This document shows positions 47,754 through 59,640 of a stretch of 64,000 nucleotides of DNA, piece by piece (positions within the stretch are counted from its first letter, which is position 1; each line of letters opens with the position of its first letter). The translations under genes and the position numbers were made by a program. Under the pieces are notes generated by a model, which ran no database searches, had not been told where the DNA came from, and was given only the letters and a program-made list of their open reading frames with translations. The stretch is from Lycium barbarum (Eukaryota > Streptophyta > Magnoliopsida > Solanales > Solanaceae): assembly GCF_019175385.1 (NCBI RefSeq), contig NC_083344.1, positions 65,038,782-65,102,781 on the forward strand, written 5' to 3'.

Positions 47754-49325
47754 ATTTTTCTTAATAATCACATAACGATTATATTAAAAATTATATGTGA
47801 GTTCTAAATTAAAATAAAAATAGAAATAATAATGAAATAGAAATAAGAAAGCTTATTCAATCTCCAAACAATGTACTAAATGACTTCAAGAATCAAAACA
47901 ACAAATGCGGAATTGATGAGCTGATTGTTACGAGAATAAGAGAACATTGTAATTGTATTTCTTGATGTGTAATTCTATGTCTACAAATCAGAAATAAAGG
48001 GGGTACATATAGGGTGGACTCGTTTAACTAACTCCCTAACCCTAAGAACACTAAAGTCGTTGTGGACGTGAGAATCGTGGATACTTGAAAATGCGATAAG
48101 TGGTGATCCCCAAATCTCAAAAGGCATGGCTATTTATCACTACCAATTCTCGAGCGTGCTCGTGAATCCACTATCCAGTTTTAAGTTCATGGTGCGCGTC
48201 CGGGTAGGGTTTGAAATTGAAATGGTCGTACATTTCCTTAAATCCTCCAACCATCTCCTTTGGATTCCTCCAATCTCATCGATCTTATCCAATAATTTCC
48301 ACATGTACGCTTTTTGGGGCTCATCGTATTTTCTCCAATAGAAATGTATTTACGGAATGACAAGCATTATGCGGATATCGGGTTGCTAAATGAGCATACT
48401 TGGTTGTTACTTGTTGTGCATTACTTGTCATAACTATGTTGTAATTATTTGTGCATATGGATTGTTGATGATTTTGGCATATGGACATGATAGAAAATGA
48501 ATCTTAGAGCCCTGTACGCATTGATTCTTATGAATTGTGTTTTACTTGTCATGCACCGCATTATCGTATAAATGTTTCTTGTTTTGTGTTATAATTTTAC
48601 TATGGGACTATGATATGGATATTGAGGACCATGTCATTCATTATTGATGGGCATGGGAAGGTGCCAATAAGATTTGAATTAGGTGGTGACACACATAGAA
48701 GTGCTCTAGGCGCTCTCTCTCTTTCAAATCAGTCCATCAAGCTACTAACATTTCTCTAGGCCCGCTTATTATAAGTTTGATGAGCTTGTTAACCTCCCTC
48801 CACTTCATGTCAACTCTTTTTGAGCGTCCTATATGCCTACTTCAAAGAAAAAGGAGAGAATCTTAAATTCAAAGCAAATAAGAAGAAAAAAAAGATAAAT
48901 CTTCAGTCCACATGAAAACTTATAGGGTTTCACATGTGAGAGTTTTTTTTTGTTGCTTAAGAGGACATTTTATTTTATAATTATGTTAACTAGTCATTAT
49001 AATATACGGCCCTTCTCCTCAATACAAAATTTGAAAGGTCACAAACATAATAGTCACAAACAAACGAAAGCGGTGAAATAAAACGTAATATGTCCAAAGT
49101 AGAATTATTACTTGTGTAAGAGGTTTTGAAGAGCTTTAAGTCTTGGGATACTTCATTTATTATCTTAATATTTTGGGTTGAATGCCATGTTCTTTCACCC
49201 TTAATAAATTCAAGTCTATAAGGGGTTTTTAAGGGTTATAATGTGCTGGGATGCTTCATTCATCAGCTTAAGATTTTGGGTTGAATGCACATATTCTTCA
49301 CCCTCATTAATTATGCGATCCCTCA
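47754..49325. other. unclassified AT-rich sequence
   Basis: No credible gene. A short frame at 48126-48341 has no recognised domain on either strand. Two related blocks of about 75 bp, around 49140-49215 and 49240-49315, share cttcatt(t/c)at, ttttgggttgaatgc and ttcaccct, an old local duplication about 100 bp apart. Confidence 0.35.
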
Positions 49326-49511
49326 AACTTTTAATTTTTTTAAAATTAAATTTCAACTAAGAAGACTTAGTAGGGGATTTTATTTATTGGAAAAAGAAAA
49401 CAAAAAAATGGTCCAAAACAAAAATAGACAACAAAGCAAAAATAACGGAAATAAAAGGCAAATAGGATCTAGGAGCTTCTGTCTCCAAAAATCCCCAATT
49501 CGATTCAAAAC
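49326..49511 (-). pseudogene. probable 3' end of the broken LINE
   Basis: On the minus strand this tract continues the LINE 3' region across solo LTR J and ends in an A-rich stretch (attttaaaaaaattaaaag), a plausible LINE tail. It has no coding content. The assignment rests on continuity after removing J and is tentative. Confidence 0.4.
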
Positions 49512-51947
49512 TATTACACCCCGGAAATTTTCCGTTGACGTACAGTGAATAGACTAACGAAGGGCATGACGTATACCATGTTTTAATAAGTAAGAAATAA
49601 CATTTGATGATTCTAACTGAGATTTCAAAGACGTTTGAGGTAGGAGACGAAAGTTGTTAAGGAAAGCAAGATATATGTTGTGTACCGGGCAGAATTTATG
49701 AGTATCGAATTAATGATGGCTTAATAATGTTTTGGAGAAGAGTTATAATATCCCTTAAATTGTTAATGAGGTGTTAAACAAGTATCAAGAAGGTTCCATA
49801 AGGATTTGAGGTCAAACGAAGTGACGAGAACAAAATCGGAGAAGGGACAGATTATACGACCAATTATACGGTCCGTATAATGGTCCGTATAATGGTCCGC
49901 AGAATCGTCACAGTGAAGGTCCCTCACTGATGGGATTATATGGTCACTTATACGGACCGTATAATGTGCCGTATAATGGTCACAGAATGAGTTGTTGATT
50001 GGGGTGATTTTACGGTCACTTATACGAACCGTATAAGTGTCCGTATAATTATATCGAGACATATTTTTAAGTTTTACATAAAGGACCCCAAGTTCATTAT
50101 TTTCATTTCATTTTCATTCTCCACAACTCAAGACCTCTCTAGAACCTTCCAAACTCTTCACATACAAGAACCCAAGAGAAATTGGTGATCAATTTCATCA
50201 AACCAACAAAATTAAGTGTAAGAAACACATTAAAGTTCATCCAAGTCAAGAAATTTCATGGGAAGTGGAATTAGGGTTTTGCTCAAGTGAAGTATTTCAA
50301 CTCAAGGCTTATTCCTATACCATCTAAGGTAAGTTTCATGGTATTTTCATGTTTTTTAAGGTATTGAAAAGTTGAAACACTTGGATTGTAGAAGGATATA
50401 GGAGATGGGTCATGAAAGTAGGAATAGTGTCACTTTTGAGTAGTAGTTTGGAGTGAATCATGAATATTTATATGTTGTGATTGTAATTACGTTATGAATG
50501 ATGTTAAAAGCATGATGGAAACATTAGATGAGAATGAATGTAATGTTGTATTAGGATCATGATTATGGATGACCTCTAGAGGAAATGGTGGGGATTTGAT
50601 AATGATGAATTTGATAAAAGTTATTGATGATGATATTATGAATGTTATTATGGACGTTTGGGAGTTGAAATATGATATGGAGAAAGTAGTAGAAACAAAG
50701 GAGATGCTGCTCAATTTTCTCTAGCTTTAGTTCAAACACGCTTATGTTATCGATTATCTAATATGAGTATGAACTTTCTTGAAGGTAGAAACACGAGCAA
50801 CGAAGAAGAACGATCAAACGATAGAATAGCTAAACAAAAGAGGTATGTAAGTCTAATCCTTTCTTTCTAAGGCATGACTCCTATGACATAGATTTTCCTA
50901 TTCTTCCGTGATCCTCATAAATAACAGAAATTAGGAGTCCATGACTATAAAAAGCTACTTACGCACATGATAAAGAAAGGAGACACGATACGAGCATGAT
51001 AATGATGATGAATATAAGTATGAAGAATCCTAGAGGAATATAAGACGTCCATGAAGCTAATGATGCTAAGTCTAGTTCTATTGATGATTTTTCCTTGTGT
51101 ACACTCACCTTAAAATGCTAGTCCCTCCAAGGTGAGACATGACGATTATGATCACTCCATAATGTAGTCGGGGGTTCACGACCTTATGTTACCTTGACAT
51201 ATCCATGCTTACCTACAAGTTCTAATGTAGGGTTAATGATGAATGTATGATGATGTTAAGTTATGATAAGATTATGATATGCCTATGAGATGTGTAATAA
51301 TGATGAGTTTATTATTGATTATATGACGATACGATTCCACCGTGCCTAGTTGGCCGGGCATGTCACCGCGAAGGCGGGCTGCATACCATTCCACCGTGCC
51401 TAGTTGGTCGGGCATGTCACCGCGAAGGCGGGCTGCATACCATTCCACAATGCCTAGTTGGCCGGGCATGTCACCGCGAAGGCGGGCAGCATACGATTCC
51501 ACCGTGCCTAAATGGCTGGGCATGTCACCGCTAAGGCGGGCTGCTATATTTACACCGAGCCTAGAGGGCCGGGCATGATCACCACTAGTGGGCAGCATAT
51601 GATGGTTACCCGGATGCGGGTTAACGATGATGATTTATATGACACGATGATGTATGCGCTATGATGATACATGTACTATGATTATAAATATGATATATGT
51701 ATGAAATGTATCCACCCTTAAAAGTTACGCAGGTTGTATCTTCACCTTACGACTAATGATTTCTCTATCATGTTCATTTCATTCATACCTTACATACTCA
51801 GTACAATGTTCGTACTGACGTCTGTTTTTCATGGACGCTGTGTTCATGCCCACAGATAGACAAGGAGGTGATCCAGACTCGTAGAAGTTATCAGCAGATT
51901 TACAGGAGCACTCCATTACTCCAGATGTGCTATTTGGTTTATTCTTT

Positions 51948-51994
<47 letters not shown>

Positions 51995-52293
51995 ATTTTG
52001 GGCACGACGGGGTCTTGTCCCGTCCATATATCTAGTACTCTAGTAGAGGCTCATAGATACATATGTGTGGGTAGTATGATCTCACGATGTCTCTATTGTA
52101 TATATATTATTTTGATAGCCGAAGAGCTTATGTATATTAAGGTATTTATGTTTCCAAATGAAATATGGTTGTCCAATGATTATGAGCACATGAATAGTAA
52201 AGAAGTGTATAATGAGTATGATGAGTAACAGAATGAGTGGTGCTCGGTGGTTAGCCCCGGGTACCCGTCGTAGCCCCTCGTCGGGTCGTGACA
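49512..52293 (+). repeat. solo LTR J (2.78 kb)
   Basis: TATTACACCCC (second base mutated) to GGGTCGTGACA, with perfect TSD AAAAC (49507-49511 and 52294-52298) and no internal region. Closely related to LTR D. Landmarks: palindrome cluster 49852-50052, donor-like AAGGTAAGT (GT at 50329), 54-nt exon-like block 50789-50842 before GTATGT, 54-bp tandem array 51332-51601, GTAC inverted repeat 51799-51817, (GT)n(AT)n(GT)n run 51950-51995 and GC hairpin 52006-52024. Confidence 0.92.
51332..51601. repeat. 54-bp tandem repeat in LTR J (4 units plus a degenerate fifth)
   Basis: Units are marked by attccac at 51334, 51388, 51442 and 51496, exactly 54 bp apart, with a weaker unit from 51548. Each contains a ccgggcatg motif and caccgcgaaggcggg, which can fold as a short hairpin. 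Because 54 is a multiple of three, both strands stay open (51342-51578 plus, 51272-51598 minus). Element B LTRs hold the module in single copy and K holds two to three. Confidence 0.9.
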
Positions 52294-52772
52294 AAAACCA
52301 TTTCTCTTTGTTCGACCTTCTAAGCTTAAATGTTCATATGGGTCATCTTCCTTGTGCATCTTGACTTTCTCTGTCTTCAATTATTGATGGTGTGTCTCTG
52401 TTACAGCTGAAAATCCATAGAAGCTTTCGTCGAAGTAGAAGGTGCTGAAACCCATGAGTAAGTATATTTTGTCTCCTCTGATGATCTGCACTTGTAAACT
52501 TTGACGTGAATGTTCTTGTGATGTCCCTAAGTGCTTAGAATTTTTATCTCTTGTTGTCTTCATTCAACCTTGATTCTCCTAGTCTGTATCCTTAAATATG
52601 GTATTTGTGCTTTATACATGGTAAGAATCTTCTTAGCTGCTGTAGGTGGGTCTTTAAAATGAACTGCTAGAAATTTTCCATTATTTTCAAATGAAAAATT
52701 TACCAAACAATCAGCCACTTGATTCCCTTCTCTGAAAATGTGTTTTGTCTGTGCTTGACAAACAACCATATC
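52294..52772 (-). pseudogene. LINE RNase H domain, C-terminal part, and 3' UTR
   Basis: The minus-strand frame at 52560-52778 carries KHIFREGNQVADCLVNFSF, the C-terminal motif of the RNase H domain of plant L1-type LINEs, followed by a stop and about 270 bp of non-coding 3' sequence. It is separated from its N-terminal half by solo LTR K. LINEs move by target-primed reverse transcription; this copy is a dead fragment. Confidence 0.8.
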
Positions 52773-55349
52773 TGTCACGACCCAACTAAGGGCCGCGATG
52801 GGTACCCGGGGCTAACCACCGAGCACCACTCATTCTACCGCTTACCATACTCATTAAACATTCTTTTATCAATTTCATGCTCAATTTATAAGAAAATCAT
52901 CCTTTGTTTGAAGCATAAATACCTTTTATAAACATAAGCCTTTAGGCTATCAAAATAATATATGTATGTCTATACAAAATGGCAACCTCGTGAGACCACA
53001 TAACCCACACTGCGTATCTACGAGCCTCTACTGGAGTGCTAGACATAGAGACAGGACAGGACCCCGTCGTGCCCAACATATACAAATGTACACAAAAGAA
53101 TAATCAAGCACCTCCGGAACAAAGGAGTGTTTTCAATCAGCTAACAGCTCCTACGAGTCTGGATCAAGCTCACCTCCCTGTCTACCTGTGGGCATGAACA
53201 CAGCGTCCAAAGAAAACGGACGTCAGTACAAACATTGTACTGACTATGTAAGACAAGAATGAAATAAATATATTAGAAGGATCATGAGTCATAAGAGAAA
53301 GATATAACCTGTGTGAGTATCATAGGCAAATACATTTCGTACATATATCATGGTACATGTGTCATCACATCACATATATCATCACATCATAAGCCTCATC
53401 GTTAACCCGCGTCCGGGTAACCATCATATGCCGCCCACTAGTGGTGATCATGCCCGGCCCTCTAGGCTCGGTGTAAACATAGCAGCCCGCCTTAGCGGTG
53501 ACATGCCCGGCCATTTAGGCACGGTGGAATCATATGCTGCCAGCATTAGCGGTGACATGCCCGGCCATTTAGGCACGGTGGAATCGTATCGTCATGTAAT
53601 CAATCATAACCCATCATTAATACACATCTCATGAACATATCATAATCTTATCATAGCTTGATATTTTCATACATAACATAGGCATATTATAAGCTAGCAT
53701 TATTGATCATCTTATAGACATACCATGACTTAGCATCATTTCACATTTATCATTAAGAGCATACATTAGACTTTGAAGGCGACTATGGTTAAGTCGGGGT
53801 GACGTAAGGTCGTGAACCCCCGATTATATTATGAACATTTATGAGTATCCTGCCTCACCTCGAAGGAAATAGTATATAAGGTGAGTGTTAACAATAATGA
53901 CATCATTAACGTTATCGGATCATCATATCATGAACTCTCGAATCTCTATACTTTAACTCATCATTATCATTATCATGCTCGAATGTAGTTTGGTATATTT
54001 ACGCACTCATAAGCTCCATCACATAGGAGGATCATGGAAAGCTTGAAGGATTCATGCCTTTGAAGGAAGGGATTAGCCTTACATACCTTTGTCATCTAAC
54101 TAGTCTATCGCTTGCTTGTTCTCCTCTAATGCACACGTTCTACCTTCAAGAGAATTTGTATCGACATTAGCTAACAATTATAAGAACGGACTTACTAACG
54201 CTAGAGAAAATTGGGCAGCACTTCCTTTGTTTATACTACTTTTCCCATGTTCTATATCAACTCCCAAACGTTCATACAACATTCACAATATCGCACACGA
54301 CAATCATCATCTATCTACATTTACCACAATTCACCATTTCTCTTCAATTTCTCCACAATTATAGTTATAGCTCATTATCGCGTTTTCTCACATATAATAC
54401 CTATTCCATGGTCTAAATGTCATTTATAACGTATTCACGATCACAACATACGAACATTCATCATTCATCCCAACCACTATTCAACAATGACACTATTCAC
54501 TCATTGATGACCCATTTTCTATGTCTTTCTACAATTCAAGTGTCTTAGCCTTCCGATACCTTAAACAACATGGTATGGTCATGAAACTTACCTTAGATGA
54601 TGGATGAACAAGCCTTGAATTTAAATACTCTTCTAGCACCAAAACCCTATTTCTCTCCCCTTGAGTTTTCTTGGTGTAGATGAACTTTGGCTAAGTTTCA
54701 TACAATTGTTTTTATTGATTGAAGTTGTTGATCATGGATTTCCTTTGATTTTCTTGTGGATGAATGTTAGAGAGTGTTCTAGAGGTTTCTTAACTTGTGG
54801 AGTGAAAAATGAAATGAGAGAGGTCCCTTATATTAAATCACAATCTGTCCCGACCAACTTATACGGACCAACATACGGTCCGTACATTTTATACGGACCG
54901 TATGTGTGTCCGTATGTTTGGTCATGAATATGATGTCCCTCTTGGTCAATTATACGGCCTAACATATGGCCAGTATAATTTATACGGTCCGTATGTTGGG
55001 CCGTATAGTGCCCAGTAGTTCCGTTTTCGTTCTCGTCGACTCGTTTGATCTTCGATCCTTATGGAACCTTCTTGACACTTTTTTAACACCTCAATACCAA
55101 TATAAGGGACGTTATCACCCTTCTCTAAGAAATCATTATGCCATCATTAGCTCGTCATCCATAATTCCTACCCGACACATAACATATCCTTTACTTTCTT
55201 TACCAAACTTCTTCCTTTTGGTCAAATGTCTTTGAATCTCGATTAACATCATCAAATGCTATTTCTTAATTACCCAAACCATCGTATACCTCGTGTTCCT
55301 CGCTAGCCTATTCACTATACATTAATGGAGAATTTTCCAAGGTGTAACA
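52773..55349 (-). repeat. solo LTR K (2.58 kb)
   Basis: Plus strand TGTCACGACCCAACTAAGG to CCAAGGTGTAACA, with perfect TSD ATATC (52768-52772 and 55350-55354). In minus orientation it has a palindrome cluster (54851-55010), an exon-like block before GTATGTAAGG (plus about 54088-54145), two to three copies of the GC-rich 54-bp-type module (53450-53585) and the CAGTAC/GTACTG inverted repeat (53224-53242). It splits the LINE RNase H. Confidence 0.92.
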
Positions 55350-55581
55350 ATATCCCTTTGAATAGCTTAAATCAAGTCTATGAGCTCCTATGGTGGTTTG
55401 TTTCCTTTGCTTTTGAATGATTTGTTGAGGAACCTTTAAATATGTTTCTAGCTGAATTTCTGTTATTTGATAAGTTTTGCAAAATATTAAAGCCTGCATG
55501 ATTACCACTGCCTCTACTTCCATATTTGTTGTCATGTGAATTTCCTCTACTTGTGCATATATAAGGTCACCAATATGATTT
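55350..55581 (-). pseudogene. LINE RNase H domain, N-terminal part
   Basis: The minus strand reads IGDLIYAQVEE, then TTNMEVEAVVIMQAL and ITEIQLET, which fit the start of an L1-type RNase H domain (conserved Glu and Asp/Glu positions). A frameshift lies before the K insertion. On the right the LINE is cut by element F at 55582, so the reverse transcriptase part, if present, lies outside the window. Confidence 0.75.
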
Positions 55582-58213
55582 TGTCATGACCCAACTAGAA
55601 TAGTCGTGATGACACCCACACTAACCCCCTAGTTGGTGAACCATCCCCTTAATCAATTACTTATTCAATTTCCAGAATAACATAAATCACAAGATCAACA
55701 ATAGATAGTCTAAGTCGATGCCATAAATAATAATAAGTGCGGAAATACTAGTCATAATAAAACCCAAGGATGTGAAGTCACTAGTTCAAGAACATCTACT
55801 CAAACCATGTCTAGAATAGTACATTTGTCTGAAACATAAATAAATTGTCTAATGGATAGAGTAGTAGACAATAGTAGATAAGATTCCAGGGCTACAGGCT
55901 AGAAGATGGCTCACCCTCTGAATCTTGGTCAAATAGACTCAAGGCTAGAAATGAGGTCTCGATGAAGGTCCTGTCTCACAATCTGCACTCAGAAAAGGGT
56001 GCAGCAAGGTAGTATCAGTACACACGTACTGGTAAGCATCATAGGCCGACTAAGATTAGCTCACGCATGGAAAACACATAATCAGACAAGATAAATAGAC
56101 AAGAACAAACATCCATACAATTCACAAATGATAAATAACCGAGTCATAGCCTATGGTGTAGCACTTAAACACAAGTCTGCCAAGTCTTTCACTATTCCTT
56201 AGAATAGCCACAACACAAGTACAACCACAATCCAATCAATAGAAGTAATATGAGATGATGAAATATGCAATGCAATGAGAAGGATGTCAATGCAATGCAA
56301 TGGCCAAAACACAACATGTACACACATGCTCCAGACGAAAATATCGACGTCTTGGCAGTCATGACCCGGGGGACCCATGGTGTCCATGTGCCACTCACTC
56401 CACACAAAGCCCAGAGGTGACTTCCATAAAACTAGCCACTCCGCACAAAGCCCAGAGATAACTTTCATATTTCACTTTCTATCATATGTTTCCAAAGCCC
56501 TTTTCCATCAATTGTTCCATAGTTCTTTTATTACATTATTTTGCATGACATTTCCATCATGCATGAATGAATGAATGCAACAATAAGATAGCAATGAAAC
56601 AAAGCCAATGCATATACTATGGAGATCACAAAGCACCATAAGCCATAACAAGACTGGCATATATCACAACAACCATGGAAAATGGAACAGCAGAGAGTTC
56701 AATCATCATATTTAATCTATCACCTCACATCACCCAAATCATAATAACAAGTACACCATATGTGACAATATGTAAAATAACGGCAACAAGCCCACATAAT
56801 CAGAAGTCATACCAACCTAAGATTATATCCATCCCAACGTCATGTCCAGAGACCTAATCATGCTTTCTACTGTCAATTCTACGCATACATACATTTCACT
56901 AATTAAAGTCTAACTAAAGTAAGTCGTAACCTACCTCAAATACCGAACAAGAGCCACGTACTACTCCACCTGAGCCTTCCCCTTCTGAAGTGCTTCAGAA
57001 CTATCGAAGTCTAATATTAACAATGCTAAGTAAGTAAATAACCACAACAAGCCAACTAATCGAAAAGAGAAACGGGTGGAGAAATACTTCAAATACCCAA
57101 AATACCCTTATTAACTCACGAGCATAAAATCGTAAATTAAGGGTGAAATTACACTACCCATAGTCTCATTTGTCATTATCCTTAATTTCATGGAGTTCTA
57201 ACCACAATTGGTCCTTCAATTTCATCAATTAAGCCAAAACCCCCCGAATCAGTAAGAACCATATATTCATGAATTGATTCTAGAAGCCAAGAGAGATTCA
57301 ATCCAAGAATCTATTAACCACAATTATAGATGATAGAATAAGTATTTAGAACAACAATAACCAATTAGATTAGAGGGCTTAATGATTAATGACCTAGGTT
57401 CCGTAACCTACCACCCTCAATAACCATTTACCACCTTGGGTACTAGTAAAGGAAAGGTAAATGCAAGAGTAATGTTTAAGAACTTACCAAGATAATTCCA
57501 TCAAAAGCTTTTTAAAATCCCCAATGCTCTTTAGACTTAGGTTTTTGGTGAATGGAACTAATGATTCGAAATTAGGAACAAAATAGGGATTCTGGTTCGG
57601 CCCTTCTCGCTGGGGCGGACCATTTATACTCTCGCGATCCTGCCTCAGCGGATTCCTATCCGCTGGGGCGGAATGCATTAAACACGTCATGGTTCCGCTC
57701 CTGCGGACCAAAGACCGTTGGGGCATATCCGCAGGGATGAACAGCCTCCACTGGGGTGAGACACCAGAACCAGAAATTTTATAGTTTTACCAAGTCTCAA
57801 CCCGAAACCCTGACAACCATCCCAGACCTCCCGGATACACACAAAACATCCAGACGCAAGTAAAAACATGCTACGAATTCGTGACCTCGAAATTCTCAAC
57901 GGAGGTCACGTTGGCTCGATCAACCCCTAAACAGCTAAAACCAAGCTTCCAACCAAGTACTCAAAGCTCATTCAAAAGCCTCGAATATCGAAACCAGCCA
58001 CCCCACCAAGTCATAAACGACCCTCCGAACCTTACGGAATCGACGACATTTTGAAAAAGGTCCATTTATCCAAAAGTCAACTATTGGTCAAACTGTTTCA
58101 CTTAAAGGTTCTAATTCTTTCAATTCTGGCTAGAATCGCTCAATAACCTCGGGAATTGGGTCAACTAGGGTAAAATGGTCAAAACACGCATAACGACCGA
58201 ATAGGTCGTTACA
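55582..58213 (-). repeat. 3' LTR of element F (2.63 kb)
   Basis: Plus strand TGTCATGACCCAACTAG to GGTCGTTACA. It contains the CAGTAC/GTACTG inverted repeat (56016-56031, loop of four), cataggccgactaagatta, and cacaaagcccagag motifs. It includes about 430 bp (about 55925-56357) absent from the visible part of the 5' LTR. The frames at 57484-57899 show no domain. Confidence 0.85.
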
Positions 58214-59640
58214 TCAGATACCAATTGAACAATCATTCATCCTCTAACAGGCAAGGAATGAAACGAAGAAAAGGTACTTGACTAGGTGAAAGGCTGGGGA
58301 TATCTATTACGGATATCAGACTTAGTCTCCCAAGTAGCCTCCTCGACTGAACGATTCTTTCACTGAAGCTATTTCCTGTAACCTCCACTTTCGATCCTAT
58401 CTATCCAAGATGGATATCGGCTTCTCCTCATAAGACAAATTCTGATCAAATAGAATCAAATCCCACTAAATGATATTAGAACCGTCCAAATGATATTTCT
58501 TCAACATAGACACATGAAACACTGGGTGAACACCCGAAAAACCTAGAGGTAATGCCAACTCATAAGCTACCTCTCCCACCTGACGAAGGATCTCAAATGG
58601 ACCAATGAACCTAGGGCTAAGCTTGCCCTTCTTCCCAAACCTCATTACACCCTTCATGGGCGAAACCTTTAACAAAACCTGATCCCCAACCTTGAACTCA
58701 AGTTCTCGGGCCTTCGATCCGCATACTCTTTCTACCTACTCTAAGCCGCTAGAAGCTTCTCCTAAATCACTTTCACCTTATCCAATGACTCCATCAAAAG
58801 ATCGCTACCTCAAAGGCTTCATACCAGCCAATCGGAGATCGGCATCTCCTCCAATATAACGCCTCGAATAGAGCCAAAGGTAAGAACTGGTCCTAATGAC
58901 CACAAAGTCGATCACACAAGCTCAGAGCATATCTTTTAAAACCTAAATTGTCCACTCAGACAGTCCATTTATCTGAGAGTGAAAAGTTGTACTGAGATCA
59001 ACAGAGTCCCAAAATCGGCCTGCAAAGTCCTTCAGAAATGGGACATAAACTGAGCGCCCCTATTTGAGATAATGTAAATGGGCACTCATGCAATCGAACA
59101 ACCTCACAGATATAGATCTTGGCCAACTTCTCTGCAGTGTAGGTAATCTGGAATGGAATGAAATATGCAGACTTAGTCAACCTATCAACAATAACCCAAA
59201 TCGAATCGAATCGAACTTGCCCAAGATCTTCAGAAGTCCAACAAAATCCATGGCTATCTTCTTTCCTCTTCCACTCAGGAATGGGCATCCTCTGAAGCGT
59301 ACCTCTGGTCTCTAGTGCTCATACTTAACCTGTTGGCACTTCAAACACCGAGAAACGAACTCAATAATATCATGTTTTATCCTACCCCGCCAATAGTGCT
59401 ACCTCAAATCACGATACATCTTAGTAGCATCAGGATGAATAGAATATCTGAAACTGTGAGCCTCCTCTAAAATCAACTAGATCAAGCCACCAACGCGAGG
59501 GACACAAATATGAACCTTAATTCTCAAAGCCCCCTTATTATCCAGAATGGCCTCCTTGGCCTTTTCACTCAACATTTTATCACAAATCTTGCACAACTTA
59601 GCATCCTCAAACTGCTTTTCCCTAATCTAATCCAGAAGCG
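58214..59640 (-). pseudogene. integrase and C-terminal tail of element F (heavily broken)
   Basis: The tail is best preserved: [39 protein letters not shown] and [13 protein letters not shown] (58466-58675), then a chromodomain-like LSYEEKPISILDR in a shifted frame. The core at 58998-59288 reads [18 protein letters not shown] and is crossed by many stops and shifts, including several in the region of the catalytic Glu. Coding similarity reaches within about 50 bp of the LTR, and no clear polypurine tract is visible. Confidence 0.82.

Noticed and set aside
47521..47771. 82-codon minus-strand frame
   Set aside because: It overlaps the Stowaway MITE almost exactly. The translation of its inverted repeats is not a protein.
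51332..51601. Possible CRISPR array or repeat protein in the 54-bp array
   Set aside because: Units are contiguous with no variable spacers, and the open frames on both strands follow from the unit length being a multiple of three. The array lies inside a solo LTR.
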